A DNA stretch of 64,000 bases from Ruegeria_C sp040830705 (GTDB lineage: Bacteria > Pseudomonadota > Alphaproteobacteria > Rhodobacterales > Rhodobacteraceae). Positions 18,530 to 27,528 of the stretch are shown piece by piece. Within the stretch, counting starts at the first letter, position 1. The number at the start of each line of letters is the position of its first letter. Both the position numbers and the translations under genes were made by a program. The DNA lies in the NCBI GenBank assembly GCA_040830705.1, contig JBFOME010000006.1, positions 124,001 to 188,000 on the forward strand. Reading direction: 5' to 3'. The notes beneath the pieces were generated by a model. It did not search any database and was not told the DNA's origin. It worked only from the letters and a program-made list of their open reading frames with translations.

Positions 18530-20134
18530 ATGTTCGACGATTTGAAAGCGCTGAAATCACAGGCGCAAGGACGCCGGATTATTGATCTGTTCGGTGCCGA
18601 TCCCGCCCGCGCCAGCCGGTTTTGTTGCGAAACCTCTGACATGCGGCTGGATTATTCCAAGACCCAGCTCGACGATGACATACGCTCGGCGCTGATTGCC
18701 CTATGCGACCGCGCATCGCTCGCCGACAAGCGAGAGGCGATATTCTCCGGCCAACCAATCAATGAAACCGAGGGCCGGGCGGTGCTGCACACAGCGCTGC
18801 GCAATCTCGATGGCGGGCCGGTTGAGGTTGATGGTCAGGACGTCATGCCCGAAGTGCTGGCAACGCTCGATCGCATGCGGCACTTCGCCGAGATAGTGCG
18901 CGACGGCGCCCTGACTGGGGCAGGCGGCGCGATCACGGATGTTGTGAATATCGGCATTGGCGGGTCTGATTTGGGGCCCGCGATGGCGGTGCTGGCACTG
19001 GCGCCCTACCATGACGGGCCGCGTTGTCATTTCGTCTCCAATGTGGACGGGGCCGATATTGCCGACACGTTGCGGGGGCTGGACCCCACACGGACGCTGG
19101 TGATCGTTGCCTCCAAGACTTTCACCACCATCGAAACGATGACCAACGCCCGCACCGCCCGCGCCTGGATGACCGAGGGCGGCGGTGATCCGTCCAAGCA
19201 ATTTGCGGCGCTTTCGACCGCGCAGGACCTGACAGCCGCGTTCGGCATCCCGGCAGAGCATGTGTTTGGTTTCGCTGACTGGGTTGGCGGGCGTTATTCG
19301 GTCTGGGGACCGATTGGCCTGTCACTGATGATCGCTATCGGGCCAAAGGCCTTCGATGCGTTCCTGCGCGGCGGGCAGGCGATGGATATGCATTTCCGCG
19401 CCGCCGACTGGCATGAGAATATGCCGGTGCTGCTGGCGCTGGTGGGCCTCTGGCACCACCAGATCTGCGGCTATCCCAGCCGCGCCGTGCTGCCTTACGA
19501 TCAGCGTCTGGCACGACTGCCAGCGTATTTCCAACAGCTAGAGATGGAATCGAACGGCAAATCGGTGGCGATGGATGGCACTTCTCTGACCGAACCTTCC
19601 GGCCCGATCGTATGGGGTGAACCGGGCACAAACGGACAGCACGCGTTTTATCAATTGATCCATCAGGGCACCGGCATTGTACCCTGTGAATTCATGATTG
19701 CAGCGCAGGGCCATGAACCCGAGCTTGCCCATCACCACCATCTGCTGGTCGCCAATTGCCTCGCCCAGTCCGAGGCGTTGATGCAGGGCCGGTCGCTGGA
19801 GGAGGCTCGCCGGCGGATGGCAGAGAAGGGCCTGACCGGGGATGAGCTAGAACGGCAGGCGCGGCACCGGGTCTTTCCGGGCAACCGCCCGTCGACCACG
19901 CTGATCTATCCGCAGCTGACACCCTTCGTGCTGGGCCAGATCATCGCGCTTTATGAACATCGCGTCTTTGTCGAAGGGGTGATCCTTGGCATCAACTCCT
20001 TCGATCAATGGGGCGTTGAGCTGGGCAAAGAGCTTGCCACTTCGCTGGGTCCCATCGTGGAGGGCGAGCAAAGCGCCGAGGGCAAAGACGGCTCGACCGC
20101 AGCCCTTGTGGATTACGTGAAGCGTCATCGCTGA
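18530..20134 (+). CDS. pgi: Glucose-6-phosphate isomerase
   Basis: This 534-aa cytosolic enzyme interconverts glucose 6-phosphate and fructose 6-phosphate, allowing gluconeogenic or cyclic flux into Zwf. Recognisable PGI signatures are NIGIGGSDLGPAM, ASKTFTTIETM, GGRYSVWGPIGLSL, MESNGKS and GEPGTNGQHAFYQLIHQGT. The C-terminal catalytic lysine region ends in INSFDQWGVELGKELA. It is the third gene of the zwf-pgl-pgi cluster. No clear intrinsic terminator follows; the next gene starts 166 bp downstream. Confidence 0.97.
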   Translation: MFDDLKALKSQAQGRRIIDLFGADPARASRFCCETSDMRLDYSKTQLDDDIRSALIALCDRASLADKREAIFSGQPINETEGRAVLHTALRNLDGGPVEVDGQDVMPEVLATLDRMRHFAEIVRDGALTGAGGAITDVVNIGIGGSDLGPAMAVLALAPYHDGPRCHFVSNVDGADIADTLRGLDPTRTLVIVASKTFTTIETMTNARTARAWMTEGGGDPSKQFAALSTAQDLTAAFGIPAEHVFGFADWVGGRYSVWGPIGLSLMIAIGPKAFDAFLRGGQAMDMHFRAADWHENMPVLLALVGLWHHQICGYPSRAVLPYDQRLARLPAYFQQLEMESNGKSVAMDGTSLTEPSGPIVWGEPGTNGQHAFYQLIHQGTGIVPCEFMIAAQGHEPELAHHHHLLVANCLAQSEALMQGRSLEEARRRMAEKGLTGDELERQARHRVFPGNRPSTTLIYPQLTPFVLGQIIALYEHRVFVEGVILGINSFDQWGVELGKELATSLGPIVEGEQSAEGKDGSTAALVDYVKRHR

Positions 20135-20300
20135 GCCTTTGGCATCTTGTCAGGTGGACCTGCGCTCGTCAGAGTGCAGGATGGGAGGAGAATGGGCATG
20201 GCATCCGCCTGCAGCGCTGCCGTGCCCGCTTTGCCCGTATGTAGTGATGTAGAACGACGGCCCCGGACAAGGATGGGCCGCGGATTGGGAGGACACCACC

Positions 20301-21920
20301 ATGCTCGGACAGATGATGACGCAACCTTTGCTGATTTCATCCCTGATCGACCATGCCGAAAGATACCACGGCGACACGGAAATCTGGTCGGTCATCACCT
20401 CGGGCGGTGTCGAACAGACAAGTTGGAGCCAAGTGGCCAGCAATGCGCGCCGTATTGGTTCGACGCTGTCTGAGCTAGGTCTTGAGCCACAGGCGCGGAT
20501 TGCGACACTCGCGTGGAACAATCGCCGGCATCTGGAGGCCTATTTCGGTGTGTCCGGCGCGGGCTTTGTCCTGCACACGATCAACCCGCGCCTCTTCCCC
20601 GAGCAACTGGTCTACATCATGAACCATGCCGAGGACCGGGTGCTGCTGTTGGACGCGACTTTTGTGCCACTGGTCGCACCGCTGCTGCCGCAGCTTGAAA
20701 CGATCGAACATGTCGTGCTGACGGGGCCGCGTGACGAGGCGGCGGCGGAACAGATCCCCGGTTTGAAATTCTATGATGAGTGGATCACAACCGGCGACCC
20801 GGATTTCGCCTGGCCTTCGATGGACGAAAACACCGCGTCAAGCATGTGCTACACCTCGGGTACCACCGGGCATCCGAAGGGCGTGCTGTTTTCGCACCGC
20901 TCGACCCTGCTGCACACCTTTGGTTTCAATACCCGCGATTGCGTCGGTTTCTCGGCGCAGGAGGTGGTCCTGCCTGTTGTGCCGATGTTCCATGTAAATG
21001 CCTGGGGTTCGCCATATGCCTGCGCCATGTGCGGTTCGCGCATGGTTCTTCCGGGCCCCGATCTAAGCGGTGAAGCCTTGGTCGGTCTGATTGACACCTA
21101 TGGTGTGACAATCGCGCTCGGGGTACCGACGATCTGGCAGGGGCTGCTGGCCTATGCGCGCAGCAGCGATACCACACTTGCCAGCCTTGAACGCACAGTG
21201 ATCGGTGGCTCGGCTTGCCCGCCCTCGATGATTGCCGAGTTCCGCGACAAGTACGAAGTCGAAACCATCCATGCCTGGGGCATGTCCGAGATGAGCCCGC
21301 TGGGTACCACCAATGTCCCACTGGCGAAACACGCCAAGCTACCCATCGAAGAACAGCACCATCTGCGTGAAAGCCAAGGTAGGCCGCCATACGGGGTCGA
21401 GATGAAGATCGTCGATGACGATGGGAATGTGTTGCCCAATGATGGCGAGACGCAGGGCGACCTGATGGTGCGAGGGCATTGGGTGCTTGACAGCTATTTT
21501 CACAAACAGGATGAGGGCCTGCTGCAGGATGGTTGGTTCGCCACCGGCGACGTGGCAACGCTGGACCCTGATGGTTACATGACCATCCGCGACAGGTCCA
21601 AGGACATCATCAAGTCGGGTGGCGAATGGATCAGCTCGGTTGAGCTGGAAAACATCGCCGTGGGTCACCCGAAACTCGCCGATGCAGCGGTGGTGGGCGT
21701 GCCGCATCCGAAATGGGACGAGCGGCCATTGCTGGTGGCGGTCCGTGACGACGGGCAGGACCCGACGCCGGAAGAGCTGCTTGCCTATTTTGGCGACAAG
21801 ATTGCGAAGTGGCAGATACCCGACACTGTTGTTTTTGTCGAAACCTTGCCACGCAATGCAACCGGCAAGGTCCTCAAACGGACACTGCGCGATCAATTTG
21901 CGGATGTGCTAACCGGTTGA
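20301..21920 (+). CDS. Acyl-CoA synthetase (AMP-forming), DmdC/AlkK-like
   Basis: This 539-aa adenylating enzyme joins a carboxylic acid to CoA. The P-loop is MCYTSGTTGHPKG, the A5-type motif is WGMSEMSPLGT, the hinge region is WFATGDVATLDPDG with RDRSKDIIKSGGEWIS, and the catalytic lysine lies in NATGKVLKRTLR. The N-terminus (MLGQMMTQPLLISSLI) and overall length resemble medium-chain fatty acyl-CoA ligases and the methylmercaptopropionate-CoA ligase DmdC of roseobacters. No dmdB or dmdD is adjacent, so the substrate stays open. GGGAGG ten bases upstream sets the start. It is monocistronic, downstream of pgi. Confidence 0.88.
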   Translation: MLGQMMTQPLLISSLIDHAERYHGDTEIWSVITSGGVEQTSWSQVASNARRIGSTLSELGLEPQARIATLAWNNRRHLEAYFGVSGAGFVLHTINPRLFPEQLVYIMNHAEDRVLLLDATFVPLVAPLLPQLETIEHVVLTGPRDEAAAEQIPGLKFYDEWITTGDPDFAWPSMDENTASSMCYTSGTTGHPKGVLFSHRSTLLHTFGFNTRDCVGFSAQEVVLPVVPMFHVNAWGSPYACAMCGSRMVLPGPDLSGEALVGLIDTYGVTIALGVPTIWQGLLAYARSSDTTLASLERTVIGGSACPPSMIAEFRDKYEVETIHAWGMSEMSPLGTTNVPLAKHAKLPIEEQHHLRESQGRPPYGVEMKIVDDDGNVLPNDGETQGDLMVRGHWVLDSYFHKQDEGLLQDGWFATGDVATLDPDGYMTIRDRSKDIIKSGGEWISSVELENIAVGHPKLADAAVVGVPHPKWDERPLLVAVRDDGQDPTPEELLAYFGDKIAKWQIPDTVVFVETLPRNATGKVLKRTLRDQFADVLTG

Positions 21921-22194
21921 TCTATGCATAAACCGGGAATCTCCGGAGTGGCCCTACGGGGAAATTCACGGGTTTGCGATCATATGTGATGTCTTGGCTC
22001 TGCTTTGCCGCAGCAAGACTTGACATCTTGTCGAACCGAGTGACAGCTTGGTCGGCACTGGGAGCGATAATTAAATCAAGTGCTTGGAATCGGTTGAAGA
22101 GGATCGGCAAGGTCCTGTAGCCGTTAGAGTCCGTAACAGCGGGCCCGGATAGCACCTGATGACGCGCCCGCTAAAAACACAGTGGGAGATATAA

Positions 22195-23163
22195 ATGAAA
22201 CATTTCGGAAAGCTGGGCCTTGCATCGCTGGCAACTGCCGCCTTCATGGCACCTGCAGCGATGGCCGAAGAGTTCATCACCATCGGTACCGGTGGTGTGA
22301 CAGGGGTTTACTATCCAACCGGTGGCGCGATCTGCCGTCTGGTGAACAAGGGCCGCAAGGAACACGGTATCCGCTGTTCGGTCGAATCGACCGGTGGTTC
22401 GGTTTACAACATCAACACCATCCGTGAGGGCGAGCTTGAGTTTGGCGTGGCCCAGTCCGACTGGCAGTATCACGCCTTCAACGGTACCTCGAAATTCGAA
22501 GAGCAGGGGCCGTTTGAGAACCTGCGCGCGGTGTTCTCGGTCCACCCCGAGCCCTTCACCGTTGTGGCGCGTGCCGATTCCGGCGTGGCCAATTTCGAGG
22601 ATCTGAAGGGCAAGCGCGTCAATATCGGCAACCCCGGCTCCGGTCAGCGTGGCACCATGGAAGTGCTGCTGGAAGCCATGGGCTGGAGCACCGACGATTT
22701 TGAACTAGCGACCGAGTTGAAGGCGGCTGAACAGTCGGCAGCGCTCTGCGACAACCAGATCGACGCGATGGTCTATACCGTGGGTCACCCCTCGGGTTCG
22801 ATCCAGGAAGCGACCACGGCGTGTGACTCGGTTCTGGTCAACGTGACCGGCGATACGGTCGGCAAGCTGGTTGATGACAATTCGTTCTACCGTACCGCCA
22901 CCATTCCGGGCGGCATGTATCGCGGCAGCGATGGTGACACCCAGACCTTTGGTGTGGGCGCAACCTTTGTGACCTCGGCAGATGTTTCGGAAGACGCGGT
23001 TTATGCGGTGGTCAGCTCGGTCTTTGAAAACTTCGATGACTTCAAGAAGCTGCACCCGGCCTTTGCCAACCTCAAGCCCGAGGAAATGGCCAAGGACGGT
23101 CTGTCCGCTCCGCTGCATCCCGGTGCGGCCAAGTACTACAAGGAAAAAGGCTGGATCGAATAA
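22195..23163 (+). CDS. TAXI family TRAP transporter solute-binding protein
   Basis: This 322-aa periplasmic receptor begins with a signal peptide (MKHFGKLGLASLATAAFMAPAAMA) and the TAXI-type opening EEFITIGTGGVTGVYYPTGG. The middle has VARADSGVANFEDLKGKRVNIGNPGSG and VTGDTVGKLVDD, as in TAXI proteins. It hands a solute, possibly a dicarboxylate or amino acid such as glutamate, to the fused membrane component encoded next. A GGGAG eight bases before the ATG sets the start. A hairpin follows the gene and may raise binding-protein levels over the permease. Confidence 0.94.
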   Translation: MKHFGKLGLASLATAAFMAPAAMAEEFITIGTGGVTGVYYPTGGAICRLVNKGRKEHGIRCSVESTGGSVYNINTIREGELEFGVAQSDWQYHAFNGTSKFEEQGPFENLRAVFSVHPEPFTVVARADSGVANFEDLKGKRVNIGNPGSGQRGTMEVLLEAMGWSTDDFELATELKAAEQSAALCDNQIDAMVYTVGHPSGSIQEATTACDSVLVNVTGDTVGKLVDDNSFYRTATIPGGMYRGSDGDTQTFGVGATFVTSADVSEDAVYAVVSSVFENFDDFKKLHPAFANLKPEEMAKDGLSAPLHPGAAKYYKEKGWIE

Positions 23164-23177
23164 GTTCGCCTGAATAG

Positions 23178-23200
23178 CGGGGCGCATCAATTGCGCCCCG
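23178..23200 (+). terminator. Intercistronic hairpin after the TAXI binding-protein gene
   Basis: Arms CGGGGCGC (23178-23185) and GCGCCCCG (23193-23200) enclose a seven-base loop, followed by TTTGCCCTTT. The stem is perfect but the T-run is interrupted, fitting partial termination or 3'-end protection between receptor and permease genes. Confidence 0.6.
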
Positions 23201-23261
23201 TTTGCCCTTTCGGGCCCAAAACCAGAACCGCCAAAAAGGCGGGCGGACAGGGAGATGACGC

Positions 23262-25874
23262 ATGGCCTCTGACACACAGGGCAATCGCCCGCTCAGCGAA
23301 GAAGAACTACAGGAACTCGTTGCCTCCTCGGATGCAGGCGCGCGCGATCCGGCTGGCAATGTCGGGCTGTTCCTCGCCATCGTGGCGGTGATCTGGTCGG
23401 TGTTTCAGGTCATTCTGGCCTCGCCCTTGTCAAACTACATCCTGCCCGGCAGCGTGGTGAACAACTCGCGCCAGATCCATCTGGCCTTTGCCATGTTTCT
23501 CGCGTTTTCCGCCTATCCGGCGCTGAAATCCAGCCCGCGCAATTACATTCCCATCCAGGACTGGATCATGGGCATCGCCGGGTCGTTCCTCGCGCTCTAT
23601 GGCTATTTCTTCTACAACAAAATCGTTGATGCTGGCGGTCTGGCGGATGATACCGACAAGTGGTTTGCGCTTGTTGGCCTGCTGCTGCTGTTCGAGGCCG
23701 CACGCCGCGCGCTTGGCCCGGCCATGGCGATCATCGCAACGATTTTCCTGGCCTACGTCTTCTTTGGCTCGTCCGAATGGGTCCCCGAAGTGATCCGCTG
23801 GAAGGGCGCCAGCCTGCAAAAAGCGATGAGCCATATGTGGATCACGTCTGAGGGCGTGTTCGGCATTGCCTTGGGCGTCTCCACCAAGTTCGTCTTTCTC
23901 TTCGTTCTGTTCGGCGCGCTGCTGGATAAGGCGGGTGCGGGCAACTACTTTATCAAGATGGCCTTCGGCGCGCTCGGGCATCTGCGCGGCGGCCCGGCCA
24001 AGGCTGCTGTTGTAGGCTCCGCCGCAACCGGGCTCATCTCTGGCTCGTCCATTGCCAACGTGGTCACCACCGGCACCTTCACGATCCCGCTGATGAAGCG
24101 GGTCGGCTTTTCGTCAGAAAAGGCCGGTGCAGTCGAGGTTGCCTCGTCCGTTAACGGTCAGATCATGCCGCCGGTGATGGGCGCGGCTGCCTTCTTGATG
24201 GTGGAATATGTGGGCATCTCTTATGTTGAGGTGATTACCCATGCCTTCCTGCCCGCCGCAATCTCCTACATTGCGCTGGTCTATATCGTGCATCTGGAAG
24301 CGGTGAAGCGGAACATGCCCACATTGGGCAATCGCGTTGTCTCGATGGGTCGCACGATTGGCGGTATGGCAATTTTCTTCGTTGGGTTCGCAGCACTCTG
24401 TTACGGGGTGCAATACCCGATCAAAGCGGTCATCGCCATTATGCCCGGAGCATCAGGGCTTGTCCTGTCAGCCCTCGTGGTCATCGTCTATCTGATCCTG
24501 CTGAAACTGGCCGCCGGGGTCAAAGACCTTGTCCCCGATGATCCCAACGCAAAAGAAGTAGAACTGCCGGTGATCGCTGAGATCTACAAGGCGGGTTTGT
24601 ACTATCTTCTGCCGATCATCGTGCTGGTCTACTTCCTGATGATCGAACAGAAATCGCCGGGACTGTCTGCCTTCTGGGCCACGACGCTGCTGTTTGCGAT
24701 CCTGCTCACCCAGAAGCCGCTCAAGTCGATTTTCCGCGGTGAAAACAGAACGGCCAATGCCTTCATGGATGGTTTGATCGACTTGTGGCAGGGCCTGATC
24801 GACGGCGCGCGCAATATGATCGGCATCGCTTTGGCCACTGCAACGGCGGGCGTGATCGTGGGCACAGTGACGCTGACCGGCGTTGGTCAGGTGATGGCCG
24901 ATCTGGTCGAGTTCTTGTCGGGCGGCAACCTGATCGCCATGCTGGCGCTTGTGGGTCTGCTCAGCCTGATCTTGGGCATGGGCCTGCCGACTACGGCGAA
25001 CTATATTGTTGTCAGTTCTTTGATGGCCGGTGTGGTTGTCGAACTGGGCGCGCAGGACGGGCTGATCGTGCCGCTGATCGCGGTGCATCTCTTCGTGTTC
25101 TACTTCGGGATCATGGCCGACGTGACGCCACCGGTGGGTCTGGCAAGCTTTGCCGCTGCAGCCGTCTCGGGCGGCGACGCGATCAAGACCGGCTTCACCG
25201 CGTTCTTCTACAGCCTGCGGACCGTAGCGCTGCCATTTGTGTTCATTTTCAATACTGATCTGTTGCTGATCGATGTGACCTGGACGCAGGGGATCATTGT
25301 CGCAATCTCGGCCACCATCGCGATCCTGATCTTTACGGCGGGCACCATGGGTTACTTCCTGACCAAGAGCCGCATCTATGAAAGCGTCGCCCTGATCCTG
25401 ATCGCCTTTGCGCTGTTCCGGCCAGACTTCTTCATGGACCGTATCTCTCCACCCTATGCTCAGATCGAACCGGCAGGTCTGGTCGAGGCGGTTGGCGCAG
25501 CACCAGCGGGCAGTGAAATGCGGGTGACCGTGGAAGGTCCGGATTTCGATACCGGCGAGATGAAGGAAACCACACTGCAGCTGACCATCGGAGAAGAGCC
25601 CGATGGTCAGGCCCGCGTCGACGCGCTTGGCCTGATGCTGCTGCCCGAGGACGGTGTTGTGAAACTGGAAGAGCCGCTCTTTGGGACGCCGATCTCTGAT
25701 GAAATGGGCACGTTCGACTTCTATGCAGACGAACCCGTGCGTCTGGCCACCGTTCTGGCCCCGCAAAGCCAGTCTCCGAAAGAGTTGGTCTTCATCCCCG
25801 CGCTGCTGCTTCTGGGCCTGATCGCCTTCCTGCAGCGCGGCCGTGCCGCAAGACAGACAGAGGTGACCGCATGA
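23262..25874 (+). CDS. TRAP transporter fused permease (4TM-12TM) with DUF3394 tail
   Basis: This 870-aa inner-membrane protein combines the small (DctQ-like) and large (DctM-like) TRAP subunits, as is usual for TAXI systems. Many hydrophobic helices are visible. The DctM part includes GLISGSSIANVVTTGTFTIPLMKRVGF, seen as GSAATGLISGSSIANVVTTG, and LILGMGLPTTANYIVVSSL. After about residue 690 comes a soluble region ending with a last helix (LVFIPALLLLGLIAFL), matching the DUF3394 extension. It uses a sodium or proton gradient to import solute bound by the upstream receptor. It overlaps the universal stress gene by four bases. Confidence 0.94.
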   Translation: MASDTQGNRPLSEEELQELVASSDAGARDPAGNVGLFLAIVAVIWSVFQVILASPLSNYILPGSVVNNSRQIHLAFAMFLAFSAYPALKSSPRNYIPIQDWIMGIAGSFLALYGYFFYNKIVDAGGLADDTDKWFALVGLLLLFEAARRALGPAMAIIATIFLAYVFFGSSEWVPEVIRWKGASLQKAMSHMWITSEGVFGIALGVSTKFVFLFVLFGALLDKAGAGNYFIKMAFGALGHLRGGPAKAAVVGSAATGLISGSSIANVVTTGTFTIPLMKRVGFSSEKAGAVEVASSVNGQIMPPVMGAAAFLMVEYVGISYVEVITHAFLPAAISYIALVYIVHLEAVKRNMPTLGNRVVSMGRTIGGMAIFFVGFAALCYGVQYPIKAVIAIMPGASGLVLSALVVIVYLILLKLAAGVKDLVPDDPNAKEVELPVIAEIYKAGLYYLLPIIVLVYFLMIEQKSPGLSAFWATTLLFAILLTQKPLKSIFRGENRTANAFMDGLIDLWQGLIDGARNMIGIALATATAGVIVGTVTLTGVGQVMADLVEFLSGGNLIAMLALVGLLSLILGMGLPTTANYIVVSSLMAGVVVELGAQDGLIVPLIAVHLFVFYFGIMADVTPPVGLASFAAAAVSGGDAIKTGFTAFFYSLRTVALPFVFIFNTDLLLIDVTWTQGIIVAISATIAILIFTAGTMGYFLTKSRIYESVALILIAFALFRPDFFMDRISPPYAQIEPAGLVEAVGAAPAGSEMRVTVEGPDFDTGEMKETTLQLTIGEEPDGQARVDALGLMLLPEDGVVKLEEPLFGTPISDEMGTFDFYADEPVRLATVLAPQSQSPKELVFIPALLLLGLIAFLQRGRAARQTEVTA

Positions 25875-26311
25875 CCCGTTCCGTTCTTTGTGCCGTCGAT
25901 GCCGGCAAGCCCGAAAGCGATGCCGAGGTCCTGCGTCAGGCCGCGCGCCTGGCGGATCTGGATGATGCGCAGTTGGATGTCGTGACCGTGTTGCCGGATT
26001 TCGGCGAATCCTTTGTGTCGCAATTCTTTGAACCGCAACATCACGAACACGCCATTCAGCAAGCGCAGGAGGCGCTTGAGGCTCTCGGCAAGTCGGTTCT
26101 GGGTGACGAGAGAAACGCCAAGGTCCGGCATGTGGTTGCGACCGGCTCTGCCTATCAGGAAATCCTGAATACCGCTGAGAGCGCGGGCAGCGATCTGATC
26201 GTAATCGGTGCCCACCGGCCCGATCTGAAAGATTACCTGCTTGGCCCAAATGCCGCACGCGTGGTGCGGCATTCCACGGTCTCAGTCTATGTGGTGCGTC
26301 AATCGATGTAA
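25871..26311 (+). CDS. Universal stress protein (UspA family), TRAP-linked
   Basis: This 146-aa UspA-fold protein has the ATP-binding glycine motif near its end: VIGAHRPDLKDYLLGPNAAR, followed by STVSVYVVR. It starts in the stop codon of the TRAP permease (ATGA), so it is translationally coupled to it. Usp proteins encoded with TRAP transporters are known; TeaD, with the ectoine TRAP system TeaABC, binds ATP and dampens uptake. A similar regulatory role on this transporter is inferred. It is the last gene of the operon. Confidence 0.92.
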   Translation: MTRSVLCAVDAGKPESDAEVLRQAARLADLDDAQLDVVTVLPDFGESFVSQFFEPQHHEHAIQQAQEALEALGKSVLGDERNAKVRHVVATGSAYQEILNTAESAGSDLIVIGAHRPDLKDYLLGPNAARVVRHSTVSVYVVRQSM

Positions 26312-26378
26312 GCCTGAGCTTGCATTGACCCTGTTACCGACGGCATTCTGACGGAGCTTCGACCGTTGGGGGTTAGAC

Positions 26379-27524
26379 ATGCCATACCCGCCGCTTTCCG
26401 AAATCCGCGACACGCTCAAGGTCGGCTGGTATCGCTCGTCTATGCCACCCGAACAGTTTAGGGCGCTGTCCAGACGCAGCGACAGGCAGGGTTGGAAACA
26501 GGCAGGCGGGCATCTGGGCCTGTTCTGTCTGACCGGCGCGGCAAGCTATCTCGCCTGGGCTCAGGGGCTCTGGGTTCTGCTAGTGATCGCGCTCTTCTGT
26601 CACGGCACTGTCGCCAGCTTCTTTCGCGGCACCGCGACCCATGAGCTTGGCCACGGGACCGTGTTCGAGACGCGGTGGCTGAACAAGGCTTTCCTCTATC
26701 TCTTCAGCCTCATCAGTTGGTGGAACCCGTTCGACTATGCCGCCAGTCACACCTATCACCACCGCTACACGCTTCACCCCGAGGGCGACCGCGAGAACCT
26801 GCTGCCATTGCATCCCAATGTAGGCCGGACCTTTCTGCTGCAGCTTTTCACCATCAACCTGCTAACCCAGCCGGGACGCACTTTTGGCAAGGGCGGGTTC
26901 ATCTCGACGGTCCGTGTGACGCTGCTGGATGCGTTAGGGCAGGTGGGGTCCGCTAAGGTTCCTTTCAATGAATGGCTGCAGGCACTGCATGCGGACCAGC
27001 CCGAACAGCATCGCCGCTCGATCCGCTGGTCGCGGATACAGCTGACCTTTCATGGAACGCTGCTTGTTGTGTCACTTGCAACAGGGCAATGGGTGCTGCC
27101 GCTGATCCTGACAATGCCAAGCTATATTGCCAATTGGCTCAGCTATTTCGTCGCTCTGCCGCAGCATTGCGGGCTGATGCAGAACACCAGTGATTTCCGC
27201 AAGAGCACCCGCTCGATCCAGCTGCCGAAATTCGTCGAGTTCCTGTACTGGCACATGAACTGGCATACCGAGCATCACATGTATGCGGGCATTCCCTGCT
27301 ATAACCTGCCTGCGCTGGCCGCCGAGATACGAGATGACATGCCCCAACCCCGTAGCCTGCGCGCGGCCTGGCGCGAGATGCTCGATACCTGGGAGCGACA
27401 AAAGGCAGACCCGGACTATGAGTTCGACACGCCGCTGCCCGCGACCGCAAAAACCCAACGGCGCAAGGCAACCGAGCGGGATGAAGCGTCTATCGGAGAC
27501 CTTGCGCCCCAAGGGTTGCAGTGA
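26379..27524 (+). CDS. Membrane fatty acid desaturase family protein
   Basis: This 381-aa diiron membrane enzyme has the three histidine boxes HELGH (residues 88-92), HTYHHR (around 124) and NWHTEHHMY in the C-terminal half, among four or so hydrophobic helices. The family introduces double bonds into or hydroxylates lipids. The substrate (acyl lipid, sphingolipid-like or carotenoid) cannot be chosen from sequence. The ATG is preceded by GGGGG about seven bases upstream. It stands alone between the TRAP operon and the convergent peptide ABC operon, whose last gene ends five bases away. The C-terminus is long, polar and basic. Confidence 0.9.
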   Translation: MPYPPLSEIRDTLKVGWYRSSMPPEQFRALSRRSDRQGWKQAGGHLGLFCLTGAASYLAWAQGLWVLLVIALFCHGTVASFFRGTATHELGHGTVFETRWLNKAFLYLFSLISWWNPFDYAASHTYHHRYTLHPEGDRENLLPLHPNVGRTFLLQLFTINLLTQPGRTFGKGGFISTVRVTLLDALGQVGSAKVPFNEWLQALHADQPEQHRRSIRWSRIQLTFHGTLLVVSLATGQWVLPLILTMPSYIANWLSYFVALPQHCGLMQNTSDFRKSTRSIQLPKFVEFLYWHMNWHTEHHMYAGIPCYNLPALAAEIRDDMPQPRSLRAAWREMLDTWERQKADPDYEFDTPLPATAKTQRRKATERDEASIGDLAPQGLQ

Positions 27525-27528
27525 CGGC

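Noticed and set aside
20147..20473. Open frame from the gap after pgi into the acyl-CoA ligase gene
   Set aside because: A G-rich site precedes an ATG at 20192, but most of the frame overlaps the start of the ligase gene and has no recognisable domain.
21921..22194. Possible sigma-70 promoter with TTGACA near 22020
   Set aside because: No good -10 hexamer at 16-18 bases, so the match is probably chance.
24468..26258. 596-codon open frame on the minus strand
   Set aside because: It runs antisense to the TRAP permease and stress protein genes and is a low-complexity His/Gln/Arg-rich translation.
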